A DNA stretch of 34,430 bases, from assembly GCA_025358155.1 (NCBI GenBank), contig JANYKR010000105.1, forward strand, positions 1 to 34,430, read 5' to 3'. Position numbers and translations under genes: made by a program. Below, piece by piece: positions 1-10,003 of the stretch; within the stretch, counting starts at the first letter, position 1, and the number at the start of each line of letters is the position of its first letter. The DNA is from Betaproteobacteria bacterium (GTDB lineage: Bacteria; Pseudomonadota; Gammaproteobacteria; Burkholderiales; Burkholderiaceae_C). The notes under the pieces are model-generated. The model did no database searches, was not told the DNA's origin, and was given only the letters and a program-made list of their open reading frames with translations.

Positions 1-153
1 GCAGGCAAGCCACTGCAATTGCCGACCCTGTGCCTGTTCAGCCAACCCGGCCATCACCCGACCTTGCCGGAAGTCGCGCCCGCTCAGCACGCTCCAAGGG
101 CGAGCCCTCGCAGCGCCCGCAGCCCAACCCCCATGCAGGCCGATGGGCGTTGA
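1..153 (+). other. Possible 3' end of an unidentified upstream gene
   Basis: Frame 1 is open from the window edge to a TGA at 151-153 (about 50 residues, beginning AGKPLQLPTLCLF). It is proline- and alanine-rich and I recognise no family. The other frames here are also open because the DNA is GC-rich, so this may be chance. Nothing else is seen before the nirS promoter region. Confidence 0.18.
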
Positions 154-196
154 CTCGTCACGGGGCGCTCAGAAAGACAACCCCAGCGCACGCCGC

Positions 197-2048
<1,852 letters not shown>

Positions 2049-2065
2049 AAGCCCGAGGCCCAGCC

Positions 2066-2389
2066 ATGCGAACCTTCACCCCATCCCTGCTTGCCGCCGG
2101 CCTGGCGCTGAGTCTGACCGCACCGGCCTGGGCCGAAGCCAACGCGCAGGAGGCCATGAACAAGGCAGGCTGCCTGGCCTGCCACAGCGCCGACAAGAAG
2201 ATCGTCGGCCCGTCCTTCAAGGACATCGCGGCCAAGTACAAGGGTCAGGATGTCGTGGCCACCTTGATGCAGAAGGTGCGCACCGGCGGCAAGGGCAATT
2301 TCGGCCCGGTACCGATGGCGCCCAACGGGCCCGAGAAGATCAGCGACCCCGACCTGAGGGCCGCCGTCGAATTCATCCTGAAGCGCTGA
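2066..2389 (+). CDS. nirM: Cytochrome c551-type electron donor NirM
   Basis: Small periplasmic class I cytochrome c, 107 residues, the likely electron donor to NirS. A cleavable signal peptide ends near AWA at residues 21-23. The haem-binding motif CLACH is at C36, C39 and H40, and the probable axial methionine is M84 (GPVPMAPNG). Size and motif spacing fit the c551/c8 family. It begins 17 bp after the nirS stop and its own stop overlaps the nirC start (TGATG), so it is co-transcribed and translationally coupled. Another c8-type cytochrome role is possible, but position directly after nirS favours NirM. Confidence 0.9.
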   Translation: MRTFTPSLLAAGLALSLTAPAWAEANAQEAMNKAGCLACHSADKKIVGPSFKDIAAKYKGQDVVATLMQKVRTGGKGNFGPVPMAPNGPEKISDPDLRAAVEFILKR

Positions 2390-2751
2390 TGCCGTTTACG
2401 CACCATGGGCAGCGGCAGGTCGCGTGGCGCGGGGCGATCACCGCCGCATTGGGCTTGTGGCTGGCGGTTGCAGCCGTGGCGGCACAGCCCGATATCAGCC
2501 GCCAGCAGCAGCTGTTGCGAATGGTGCGGCAGGACTGTGGCTCCTGTCACGGCATGAAGCTGACGGGCGGCCTGGGGCCGGCCTTGACGCGCGAAGCACT
2601 GGCCGACCGCAGCGCCGAGACCTTGGTCGCCGCCATCCTCCACGGCCGCCCGGGCACGCCGATGCCGCCCTGGAGCAGCATGCTCAGCGCAGTCGATGCG
2701 AAATGGATCGCCGAATGGCTGCTGGCCGGGTTCCCGCAGGAGGCGCAATGA
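2389..2751 (+). CDS. nirC: Small c-type cytochrome NirC
   Basis: A 120-residue periplasmic monohaem cytochrome c. An N-terminal hydrophobic signal (about residues 15-32, AITAALGLWLAVAAVAAQ) precedes the haem motif CGSCH at C50-H54, and a candidate methionine ligand lies in GTPMPPW. NirC homologues are encoded in nir clusters; they can pass electrons to NirS and have been proposed to act in haem d1 maturation. The start ATG overlaps the nirM stop by one base, and the stop overlaps the nirF start (ATGA). Start codons further upstream in this frame would run through nirM and are not credible. Confidence 0.85.
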   Translation: MPFTHHGQRQVAWRGAITAALGLWLAVAAVAAQPDISRQQQLLRMVRQDCGSCHGMKLTGGLGPALTREALADRSAETLVAAILHGRPGTPMPPWSSMLSAVDAKWIAEWLLAGFPQEAQ

Positions 2752-3998
2752 GGCACTGGCACCTGTTGGCTGCGGCGCTGCTGTCCGGCCTGACTACCGT
2801 GCTGGTTGGTTGCGTCAGCCTGGGGTCTGCGCCTGCATCCGCACCTGCATCCGCATCCGCATCTAAATCCGCATCTGCACTTGCATTCGTGCGCACGGGC
2901 ACCGGCGACCTCGGCGTGGTGGTGGAACGCGCCAGCGGCACACTGGCTGTGGTCAACACCAGCCGCCGCACGGTGCTGGGCGAGGTGGCGGGGCTGGGCG
3001 ATTTGTCGCATGCCTCGGTGGTGTTTTCACGCGATGGCGCCAGCGCTTTTGTCTTTGGCCGCGACGGCGCGCTGACCCGGGTCAACCTGCTCACCCAGCG
3101 CATCGAGCAGCGGGTGCAACAGGCTGGCAATTCGATCGGCGGCGCCATCTCGCAGGACGGCACGCTGGTGGCAGCGCAGAACTACCAGCCCGGCGGCATC
3201 AAGGTTTTCGACGCGGCGACGCTCACGTTGGTGGCTGACATTCCGGCCGAGTACGCACCCGGCAAGTTGTCGCGTGTGGTCGGGCTGGCCGACCTGCCGG
3301 GACGGCGTTTCATCTTCTCGCTATTCGATGCCGGCCAGATCTGGATCGCCGACCTGTCCGGTACCGGCGCACCGGCGCTCACCAAGTTCGAGAACGTCGG
3401 TAGCCAGCCCTACGACGCCCTGCTCACGCCCGACGGCCGCCACTACATCGCCGGCCTGTTCGGTGAAGACGGCCTGGCGATGATCGACCTTTGGGCGAAG
3501 CGGCCGGTGGTGCGCCGCATCCTGGCCGGTTACGGGCGCGGCCAGGAGCCGCTGCCGGTGTTCAAGATGCCGCACTTGCGAGGCTGGGCGGTAGCCGGTC
3601 GGCTGGCGTACCTGCCCGCCATCGGCCGCCATGAGGTGCTGGTGGTCGACACCGACAGCTGGCTCGAAGTCGGGCGCATTGCGGTCGCTGGCCAGCCGGT
3701 GTTCGTCATTGCGCAACCCGACGGTCGCCAGGTGTGGGTCAACTTCGCGGTGCCGAACTACGACCAGGTGCAGGTCATCGACACGCTCTCGCGGCAGGTG
3801 GTGCGCACGCTGCAGCCGGGCAAGGCCGTGCTGCACATGGAGTTCACGCCGCGTGGCGAAGCGGTGTGGATCAGTTCGCGTGACGCCAACCATGTCTCGG
3901 TCATCGACACCGCAAATTTCAACACGCTCGCAACGCTGCCACTGGCCGCGCCGAGCGGCGTCTTCTTCACCAGCCGCGCGGCGCGCGTGGGGTTCTGA
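2748..3998 (+). CDS. nirF: Haem d1 biosynthesis protein NirF (lipoprotein)
   Basis: NirF is needed for haem d1 synthesis and resembles the d1 propeller of NirS without the cytochrome c domain. The 416-residue product has a lipoprotein-type signal ending in LVGC (C22), so it is probably lipid-anchored on the periplasmic side, as reported for P. aeruginosa NirF. A low-complexity Ala/Ser linker (about residues 28-46), encoded by a hexanucleotide repeat, separates the anchor from the folded domain. Propeller-like repeats then follow (for example FSRDGASAFVFGRDG and TPDGRHYIAGLFGEDG). Its start overlaps the nirC stop by four bases; nirDL begins three bases after its stop. Confidence 0.93.
   Translation: MRHWHLLAAALLSGLTTVLVGCVSLGSAPASAPASASASKSASALAFVRTGTGDLGVVVERASGTLAVVNTSRRTVLGEVAGLGDLSHASVVFSRDGASAFVFGRDGALTRVNLLTQRIEQRVQQAGNSIGGAISQDGTLVAAQNYQPGGIKVFDAATLTLVADIPAEYAPGKLSRVVGLADLPGRRFIFSLFDAGQIWIADLSGTGAPALTKFENVGSQPYDALLTPDGRHYIAGLFGEDGLAMIDLWAKRPVVRRILAGYGRGQEPLPVFKMPHLRGWAVAGRLAYLPAIGRHEVLVVDTDSWLEVGRIAVAGQPVFVIAQPDGRQVWVNFAVPNYDQVQVIDTLSRQVVRTLQPGKAVLHMEFTPRGEAVWISSRDANHVSVIDTANFNTLATLPLAAPSGVFFTSRAARVGF
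2829..2886 (+). repeat. Hexanucleotide microsatellite in nirF
   Basis: About nine imperfect copies of a GCATCC-like unit (variants GCACCT, GCATCT, AAATCC) lie in tandem. Because the unit is 6 bp, gain or loss of copies leaves the frame intact and only changes the length of the Ala/Ser/Pro linker behind the NirF lipid anchor. Confidence 0.8.
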
Positions 3999-4001
3999 GC
4001 G

Positions 4002-5039
4002 ATGCAGACCCTGCCGGCACACACGCTGGACCTGCTGAACCGCTGGCAGCACGGGTTTCCGCTGCTGCCGGCACCGTTCGCCGCAATCGCGTCTGCCGCC
4101 GGCTTGAGCGAGGCGCAGGTACTCGACACCTACCGGCACGCCGCCTGCAGCGGCGCGCTGAGCCGCATCGGCGGCGTCTGGGCGGCCGGCGCCGGCGGTG
4201 CGGCACTGCTGTGCGCGCTGGCCGTGCCAGCCGACCGCTTGCTGGCAGTGGCGGCGCAGGTGGACGCGCTGCACGGCGTCAACCACAACTACGAACGCGA
4301 GCACCACCGCAACTTGTGGTTCGTCATCACCGGGCGCGACAGGCCCGCGCTGCACCGTCAGCTTGACCAGCTCGAAATCGACACCGGGCTCAGCGCGCTG
4401 CGCCTGCCGATGGTCCGTGTCTACCGCATCGACCTCGGCTTTGACCTGCGCGGCGCGGCGGCCGAGAACCGGCCGGCCGCGCCCTGCGCTTCGACCCGTC
4501 CGACGATGACGCCGGCCGTGGCGCCGGCGGATGCGGCACTGGCCGCACGGGTCGAGGACGGCCTGCCGCTGGAGCCGGCGCCCTTTGCGCAGTGGGCGCG
4601 GCAGCTCGGCAGCACCGAGGCGGCGGTGCTGGCCCGGCTGCGGGGCTGGCTGGCGCAAGGCAGCTTGCGGCGCTTCGGCGTCATCGTGCGCCACCATGAA
4701 CTGGGCTACGACCAGAACGCGATGACGGTGTTCGACGTGCCCGATGCCGAGGTCGATGCCTGCGGCGCACTGCTGGCACAGCAGCCCGGCGTCACGCTGT
4801 GCTACCAGCGCGCCCGCGCGGCGGGCTGGCCCTACAACCTGTACTGCATGGTGCATGGCCGGCAGGCCGAGGCCGTGCGCACCCTGGTGGCTGCGGCGCA
4901 GCAGGCCAGTGGGCTGGGGCATTACCCGCATGCCGTGCTGTTCAGCCGCAGGCGTTTCAAGCAGCAGGGCGCGAGCTACTTCCGCGCTGCCCACCGTCAA
5001 GCCAGTCCCGCTCTGGAGGACGCCCATGACAGCGCCTGA
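4002..5039 (+). CDS. nirDL: Sirohaem decarboxylase, fused NirD-NirL
   Basis: Part of the haem d1 pathway: the NirD/L/G/H proteins convert sirohaem to didecarboxysirohaem. The 345-residue product contains two Lrp/AsnC-like halves. Residues 1 to about 150 are NirD-like, with NHNYEREHHRNLWFV. Residues about 175-330 are NirL-like, with RRFGVIVRHHELGY and WPYNLYCMVHGR. A Pro/Ala linker (about 150-180) joins them. Separate genes exist in P. aeruginosa; fused NirDL is known from other denitrifiers such as Paracoccus. It acts in the cytoplasm. The end overlaps nirG by 14 bp. Although AsnC-like, it is not expected to bind DNA. Confidence 0.9.
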   Translation: MQTLPAHTLDLLNRWQHGFPLLPAPFAAIASAAGLSEAQVLDTYRHAACSGALSRIGGVWAAGAGGAALLCALAVPADRLLAVAAQVDALHGVNHNYEREHHRNLWFVITGRDRPALHRQLDQLEIDTGLSALRLPMVRVYRIDLGFDLRGAAAENRPAAPCASTRPTMTPAVAPADAALAARVEDGLPLEPAPFAQWARQLGSTEAAVLARLRGWLAQGSLRRFGVIVRHHELGYDQNAMTVFDVPDAEVDACGALLAQQPGVTLCYQRARAAGWPYNLYCMVHGRQAEAVRTLVAAAQQASGLGHYPHAVLFSRRRFKQQGASYFRAAHRQASPALEDAHDSA

Positions 5040-5544
5040 CCTGCCATCCGGCGCAGACCTGCCCGATGCCATCGACCGACGGCTGATCGACCGCCTGCAC
5101 GGCGATCTGCCACTGACCGAGCGGCCTTTTGCCGATGTCGGTCACGAGCTCGGTCTGAGTGAAGACGAGACGCTGGAGCGCCTGAGCCGGATGCTCGCCG
5201 GCGGCACGCTGACCCGCTTCGGCCCCTTGTTCCAGATCGAGCGTGCCGGCGGTCAGTTTGTGCTAGCGGCGCTGGAGGTGCCTACAGCCGACTTCGAGCG
5301 CATCACCGCGCTGGTCAATTCACTGCCCGAGGTGGCGCACAACTACCGCCGCGATCACCGGCTGAACATGTGGTTCGTGGTGGCGGCCGAGTCGCAGGCG
5401 GTGGCCGACGCGGCACTGGCCCGTCTCGCGCAGATCACCGGCCTGCAGGTGTTCGCCTTCCCGAAAGAGCGCGAGTATTTCGTCGGCCTGCGCCTCAGCG
5501 CACTGGAGCACGGCGACGCCGAGACCTCTCATGGCACTCACTGA
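5026..5544 (+). CDS. nirG: Sirohaem decarboxylase subunit NirG
   Basis: A 172-residue AsnC-fold protein of the haem d1 pathway. The N-terminal winged-helix-like part (residues about 15-65, ending LTRFGPLFQIERAGG) and the C-terminal motif HNYRRDHRLNMWFVV match NirD/NirG proteins; the end FPKEREYFVGLRL is also typical. The ATG at 5026 was chosen because GGAGG lies 8 bp upstream and because longer versions would run far into nirDL. It overlaps nirDL by 14 bp and nirH by 14 bp, indicating coupled translation and a stoichiometric complex with NirH. Confidence 0.88.
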   Translation: MTAPDLPSGADLPDAIDRRLIDRLHGDLPLTERPFADVGHELGLSEDETLERLSRMLAGGTLTRFGPLFQIERAGGQFVLAALEVPTADFERITALVNSLPEVAHNYRRDHRLNMWFVVAAESQAVADAALARLAQITGLQVFAFPKEREYFVGLRLSALEHGDAETSHGTH

Positions 5545-6013
5545 TTTCGACCGCGAGCTGATCGCCGCCACGCAGACGGGCTTGCCGATGGTCGCGCGCC
5601 CCTACGAGGCCGTGGGTGCGATGCTCGGTGTCAGTGGCCAGCAGGTGTGCGAGCGGCTGGCCGGCATGCTCGAAGAGGGCCTGATCCGCCGCATCGGCGC
5701 CGTGCCCAACCACTACCGGCTGGGCTACGTGGCCAACGGCATGACGGTGTGGAACGTTGATGACAGCCTGGTCGATGCGCTGGGTGAACGCGTGGGTGCG
5801 CTGCCCGCCGTCAGCCACTGCTACCGGCGGCCTCGCCGACTGCCGCTGTGGCCCTACAACCTGTTTGCGATGGTGCACGGCCGCACGCGCGAGCAGGTGG
5901 AGCTGCTGGCGCACGACATCCGCAACCTGCTCGGTGACGCCTGCAGCAGCAGCGACATCCTCTACAGCACCGCCATCCTCAAGAAGACCGGACTCCGGTT
6001 GAACCCGGGTTGA
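5531..6013 (+). CDS. nirH: Sirohaem decarboxylase subunit NirH
   Basis: A 160-residue AsnC-fold partner of NirG in sirohaem decarboxylation. It carries the NirL/NirH signature IRRIGAVPNHYRLGYVANGMTV and, later, CYRRPRRLPLWPYNLFAMVHG. These parallel the second half of NirDL, so this operon has the D, L, G and H modules as one fusion plus two separate genes. It starts inside the end of nirG (14-bp overlap) and is followed by a 38-bp gap before nirJ. Confidence 0.9.
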   Translation: MALTDFDRELIAATQTGLPMVARPYEAVGAMLGVSGQQVCERLAGMLEEGLIRRIGAVPNHYRLGYVANGMTVWNVDDSLVDALGERVGALPAVSHCYRRPRRLPLWPYNLFAMVHGRTREQVELLAHDIRNLLGDACSSSDILYSTAILKKTGLRLNPG

Positions 6014-6051
6014 GCCCCGGTCAAACACAGGCTTGAAGGGCCAAACCCACC

Positions 6052-7314
6052 ATGTTCCGAGTTTCCCAGTACATGCGCGAGCTGGTGCGCGCCGAGCACG
6101 ACGGCGCCTACCCGGCGCAGGCCGCGTTGCGCCATGCCGGCGCGGCAGGCGCCCCAGGCCAGGCCGCAGGCCCGGTCGTGATCTGGAACCTGATCCGCCG
6201 CTGCAACCTGACCTGCAAACACTGCTATTCGATCTCGGCCGACCACGACTACGCGGGCGAGCTGAGTACCGCCGAAGTCTTCACGGTGATGGACGACTTG
6301 AAGGCCTTTCGTGTGCCGGTGCTGATCCTGTCGGGCGGCGAGCCGCTGCTGCGGCCCGACATCTTCCAGATCGCCGAGCGCGCCAAGGCGATGGGCTTCT
6401 ACGTCGGCCTGTCGAGCAACGGCACGCTGATCGACGAGCCGATGGCCGACCGCATCACCGCGCTGGGCTTCGACTACGTCGGCATCAGCCTCGACGGCAT
6501 TGGCGCCACGCACGACCGCTTCCGCCGGCTCGAAGGCGCCTTCGACCGCAGCCTAGCCGCCGTGCGCCTGCTGCATGCACGCGGCGTCAAGGTGGGCCTG
6601 CGCTACACGATGACGGCGATGAACGCGGTGGACCTGGCGCCGCTGCTGCAGCTGATGGAGGACGAGGGCGTCGACAAGTTCTACTTCTCGCATCTCAACT
6701 ACGCTGGCCGCGGCAATATCCACCGCGCACGCGACGCGCAGTTCACCGCCACCCGGCTGGCGCTTGACCTGCTCCTCGACAAGGCCTGGGCTGCCGCGCT
6801 GGCAGGCAGCCCGCATGACTACGTGACGGGCAACAACGACGCCGATGGCGCCTATTTGCTGCAGTGGGTGCAGCAACGCCTGCCGCGCTGGGCCTGCGCG
6901 CTGCGCGAACGGCTGGTGGCCTGGGGCGGCAATTCATCGGGTGTCAACATCGCCAACATCGACAACCTGGGCACCGTGCACCCTGACACCATGTGGTGGC
7001 ACCACGCGCTGGGCAACGTGCGCGAGCGGCCTTTCTCGGCGATCTGGCCCGACACCAGCGACCCGCTGATGCGCGGCCTGAAACAAAAGCCCCGGCCCGT
7101 GGGCGGCCGCTGCGCCGCCTGCCAGCATTTCGCGCTGTGCGGCGGCAACACCCGCGTGCGTGCGCAGCAGGTCACTGGCAACCCCTGGGCCGAAGACCCC
7201 GGCTGCTACCTGAGCGACGAAGAGATCGGCTTGCCGGCATCGGCCGCCGGCTCGAGCGCGCCGCCACGCGTGCTGATGACACCGTTTGCCTACGCCGTGC
7301 GGCAGTCGTCGTGA
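6052..7314 (+). CDS. nirJ: Radical SAM haem d1 biosynthesis protein NirJ
   Basis: NirJ acts on didecarboxysirohaem, replacing propionate side chains with oxo groups by radical SAM chemistry. The 420-residue product has the radical SAM cluster motif CNLTCKHCY (C51, C55, C58) and the glycine-rich SAM site SGGEPLLRPD. A C-terminal cysteine-rich segment (CAACQHFALCGG, later DPGCYLSDEE) probably holds a second iron-sulfur cluster, as in SPASM-type proteins. There is only a weak ribosome site (GAAGGG about 14 bp upstream), after the only sizeable gap inside the operon. Its stop overlaps the nirN start. Confidence 0.94.
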   Translation: MFRVSQYMRELVRAEHDGAYPAQAALRHAGAAGAPGQAAGPVVIWNLIRRCNLTCKHCYSISADHDYAGELSTAEVFTVMDDLKAFRVPVLILSGGEPLLRPDIFQIAERAKAMGFYVGLSSNGTLIDEPMADRITALGFDYVGISLDGIGATHDRFRRLEGAFDRSLAAVRLLHARGVKVGLRYTMTAMNAVDLAPLLQLMEDEGVDKFYFSHLNYAGRGNIHRARDAQFTATRLALDLLLDKAWAAALAGSPHDYVTGNNDADGAYLLQWVQQRLPRWACALRERLVAWGGNSSGVNIANIDNLGTVHPDTMWWHHALGNVRERPFSAIWPDTSDPLMRGLKQKPRPVGGRCAACQHFALCGGNTRVRAQQVTGNPWAEDPGCYLSDEEIGLPASAAGSSAPPRVLMTPFAYAVRQSS

Positions 7315-8960
7315 TGCCATCCTGGTCTTCGTGGTGGCGCTGGGCGCTGGTCATCGGCTGCATCGCGGTGTTGGCCGACCAAGCGCAGGCGCAGCCGGGG
7401 TCGGCTACGTTGTCCACTTCCCAGCCGGCGCCGGTGTCCGCCGCCGAGGCGGCGCCAGGCGCCATCGACGCGTCCGCGCTCTACCAGCAGCATTGCGCCG
7501 CCTGCCACGGCGCGCAGCGCCTGGGCGCGATGGGTCCGGCGTTGCTGCCCGAGAGCCTGCAGCGGCTGCGCCAGGCCGAGGCGCTGGCCGTCATCCGGCA
7601 GGGCCGCAAAGCCACCCAGATGGCCGGCTTTGCTGGCGTGCTCAGCAGCGCGCAGACCGCAGCGCTGGCCGAGTACATCTACACGCCGGTGGCGTCGATC
7701 CTGGCCTGGGGCGAGGCCGAGATACGGGCCTCGCGCAGCGCTTTACCCGGCGCGGCCGAGCTGCCCGCCCGGCCCGGCTGGCGCGCTGACCCGATGAACC
7801 TGTTTGTCGTCGTCGAGGCGGGCGACCACCATGTGTCGCTGCTCGACGGTGACCGCTTCGAGGTCATCCACCGTTTTGCATCGCGCTTTGCGCTGCACGG
7901 CGGGCCAAAGTTCTCGCCCGACGGCCGCTATGTCTATTTCGGCTCACGCGACGGCTGGATCACCAAGTACGACCTGTGGAACCTGGCGGTGGTGGCCGAG
8001 GTACGCGCCGGCCTGAACATGCGCAACCTCGCGCTCTCGGGCGACGGCCGCTGGTTGATGGCAGCCAACTACCTGCCGCACACACTGGTGCTGTTCGACA
8101 GCGATCTGCAGTGGCAGCGCAGCTACGCGGCGACCACGCGGGACGGCAAGCGCAGCTCGCGCGTATCGGCGGTCTACGATGCGTTGCCCAGGCGCAGCTT
8201 CGTGGTGGCGATGAAGGACATCGCCGAAGTCTGGGAGATCTCCTACGACCCGGCGGCCGAGCCGATCCACGACGGGCTGGTACACGACTACAAGATGGGT
8301 GAGGCGATCGCTTCGCCGGGTTATTTCGGGGTGCGCCGCACGCCGCTGGACGAACCGCTCGACGACTTCTTCTTCGACGCCAGCTACCGCCATGTGCTCG
8401 GCGCCACCCGCCCCAAAGGCGACGGCAGCCCGAGCGCGCAAGTCGTCAATCTCGACGTGCGGCGGCGCATCGCCAGCCTGCCGCTGGCCGGCATGCCGCA
8501 CCTGGGATCGGGCATCACCTTCGCCCGGCGCGGCGTCCCGGTGATGGCCAGCCCGAACCTGAAAGACGGTGTGGTGCAGGTCATCGACATGAAGACCTGG
8601 GCGCTGCTCAAGGACATACCCACGCCGGGCCCGGGCTTTTTCATGCGTAGCCACGAGAACACACGCTACGCCTGGGTTGACGCGATGATGAGCCCGAGCG
8701 CCAAGGACACACTGAGCATCATCGACAAGGACACGCTCGAGGTGGTGGCGCAGGTGCGTGAACCGGGCCGCACGCTGGCGCATGTGGAGTTCACCCGCGA
8801 CGGCCGCTACGCGCTGGCCAGCGTGTCGGAGAACGAGGGGGCGATCATCGTGTACGACGCACTGACCTTCAAGGAGGTCAAACGGCTGCCGATGCGCAAG
8901 CCGGTGGGCAAGTACAACGTCTGGAACAAGATCTCGCGCTCGGAGGGAACCTCGCATTGA
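7314..8960 (+). CDS. nirN: Haem d1 dehydrogenase NirN (NirS-like cytochrome)
   Basis: NirN is a periplasmic cytochrome c/d1-type protein that introduces the acrylate double bond in the last step of haem d1 synthesis and interacts with NirS and NirF. The 548-residue product has a signal peptide (about residues 8-27), a haem c motif CAACH (C61, C64, H65), and a d1-binding propeller that ends VGKYNVWNKISRSEG, echoing the NirS terminus. The ATG at 7314 overlaps the nirJ stop by one base; a GTG at 7311 is an equally placed alternative. It closes the nir operon and is convergent with nirE. Confidence 0.92.
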   Translation: MPSWSSWWRWALVIGCIAVLADQAQAQPGSATLSTSQPAPVSAAEAAPGAIDASALYQQHCAACHGAQRLGAMGPALLPESLQRLRQAEALAVIRQGRKATQMAGFAGVLSSAQTAALAEYIYTPVASILAWGEAEIRASRSALPGAAELPARPGWRADPMNLFVVVEAGDHHVSLLDGDRFEVIHRFASRFALHGGPKFSPDGRYVYFGSRDGWITKYDLWNLAVVAEVRAGLNMRNLALSGDGRWLMAANYLPHTLVLFDSDLQWQRSYAATTRDGKRSSRVSAVYDALPRRSFVVAMKDIAEVWEISYDPAAEPIHDGLVHDYKMGEAIASPGYFGVRRTPLDEPLDDFFFDASYRHVLGATRPKGDGSPSAQVVNLDVRRRIASLPLAGMPHLGSGITFARRGVPVMASPNLKDGVVQVIDMKTWALLKDIPTPGPGFFMRSHENTRYAWVDAMMSPSAKDTLSIIDKDTLEVVAQVREPGRTLAHVEFTRDGRYALASVSENEGAIIVYDALTFKEVKRLPMRKPVGKYNVWNKISRSEGTSH

Positions 8961-8982
8961 GGGGCCGCGGGGCCAGGCGTGT

Positions 8983-9005
8983 CCGGAGCGACGGCGCCAC
9001 TCCGG
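8983..9005. terminator. Possible bidirectional terminator between nirN and nirE
   Basis: The 107-bp convergent gap holds a CCGGAG...CTCCGG inverted repeat (8983-8988 and 9000-9005), flanked by further GGGGCC and GGCCCC tracts. No T-run follows, so intrinsic termination is only a guess. Nothing else is seen in this gap. Confidence 0.35.
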
Positions 9006-9067
9006 GCCGGGCCCCAGACCGGTGGCAGCGCAGCCAGCGTGAAGGCGCAAGCAACGCGCCGTAAAGC

Positions 9068-9892
9068 CTAGGCCGCCCGCGCCAGCACGGCCATCGCCCC
9101 CAGTTCGCGGTGCAGTGCGACCACCGTGCCGATCATGATCAGCGCGGGCGAGCGCACGTCGTGTTGGCGGGCCAGTGCCGGCAACGTGGCCAGCGTGCCG
9201 ACCACGGTGCGCTGCTCGGGCAGCGTGGCGCGTTCGATCAGTGCGGCCGGCGTGTCGCCCGCCAAGCCATGCGCCTGCAACTGCGTGCTGATGACCGGCA
9301 GCGTGCCCACGCCCATGTAAATCACCACGGTTTGCCGGGGCCGCGCCAGCATCGTCCAGTCGAGATCGACCATGCGCCCGGGGCCTTCACCGCGCAGGTG
9401 GCCGGTGGCGAAGACCAGCGACTCGGCATGGTCGCGGTGCGTCAGCGGCATGCCGGCGGCGGCGGCGGCGCCCTGCGCGGCGCTGATGCCCGGGATCACC
9501 ACGAAGGGCACACCCGCCACCGCCAGGCCTTGCGCTTCTTCACCGCCTCGGCCGAAGATGTAGGCGTCGCCGCCCTTGAGGCGCAGCACGCGGCGGCCGC
9601 TGCGCGCCAGCCGCACCATCGTCTCGATGATGCCCTTCTGCGGCAGCGTGTGGTGACCGCTCTCCTTGCCGACATAGACCAGATCGGCCTCGGCGCCCAC
9701 CAGCTTCAGCACCTCCTTCGACACCAGGTGGTCGTAGAGCACCAGCCGCGCCGCCTGCAGCGCGCGCGCGGCCTTCACCGTCAGCAGTTCGGGATCGCCG
9801 GGGCCGGCGCCCACCAGGGTCACGCAGGCCGGCAAGGGCCCTTCGTGTTGCGCATCAGGGCGCAAGCGCAGAGGTTCGTTGATCAGCGACAT
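9068..9892 (-). CDS. nirE: Uroporphyrinogen III C-methyltransferase (NirE/CobA type)
   Basis: A SAM-dependent enzyme that methylates uroporphyrinogen III at C-2 and C-7 to give precorrin-2, the first step of the sirohaem/haem d1 branch. The 274-residue protein shows the SUMT signatures VGAGPGDPELLTVKA near the N-terminus, LKGGDAYIFGRGGEEA in the middle, and PGISAAQGAAAAAGMPLTHRD. It lacks the CysG dehydrogenase/ferrochelatase domain. I chose ATG 9892 (MSLINEPL) over the upstream 9937, because the latter would lie upstream of the start site predicted from the Dnr box at 9959-9972. Its own box and place in the nir/nor island argue for NirE rather than a cobalamin CobA. Confidence 0.88.
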   Translation of the reverse strand: MSLINEPLRLRPDAQHEGPLPACVTLVGAGPGDPELLTVKAARALQAARLVLYDHLVSKEVLKLVGAEADLVYVGKESGHHTLPQKGIIETMVRLARSGRRVLRLKGGDAYIFGRGGEEAQGLAVAGVPFVVIPGISAAQGAAAAAGMPLTHRDHAESLVFATGHLRGEGPGRMVDLDWTMLARPRQTVVIYMGVGTLPVISTQLQAHGLAGDTPAALIERATLPEQRTVVGTLATLPALARQHDVRSPALIMIGTVVALHRELGAMAVLARAA

Positions 9893-9958
9893 GGCGGGCT
9901 CGGGTCGGGGTGCGGGTGGGCGACCTCCGCATTTCACGGCCTGCGCGGCGCCGGCGCC

Positions 9959-9972
9959 TTGAAGCAGTTCAA
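9959..9972 (-). promoter_or_regulatory. Dnr/Fnr-type operator upstream of nirE
   Basis: The site TTGAA-GCAG-TTCAA is extended to CTTGAA..TTCAAG and is almost identical to the nirS box. The centre is about 74 bp upstream of the chosen nirE ATG at 9892, matching the geometry at nirS. It lies between the end of dnr and nirE, so nirE can be expressed separately from the nor operon. Confidence 0.78.
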
Positions 9973-10003
9973 GCGGGCGGACTTCTGCGGGTCGGTCTGC
10001 GCG

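Noticed and set aside
4002-5544. nirDL and nirG as AsnC/Lrp transcription regulators
   Set aside because: The fold is AsnC-like, but the HNYxRxH..LWFV and WPYNL..MVHG motifs and the setting between nirF and nirJ mark them as sirohaem decarboxylase subunits.
6021-6036. TCAA-N8-TTGA before nirJ as a fourth Dnr box
   Set aside because: The half sites are in the wrong order and spacing (TCAA first, 8-bp gap); the real boxes are TTGA-N6-TCAA. nirJ is probably served by the nirS promoter.
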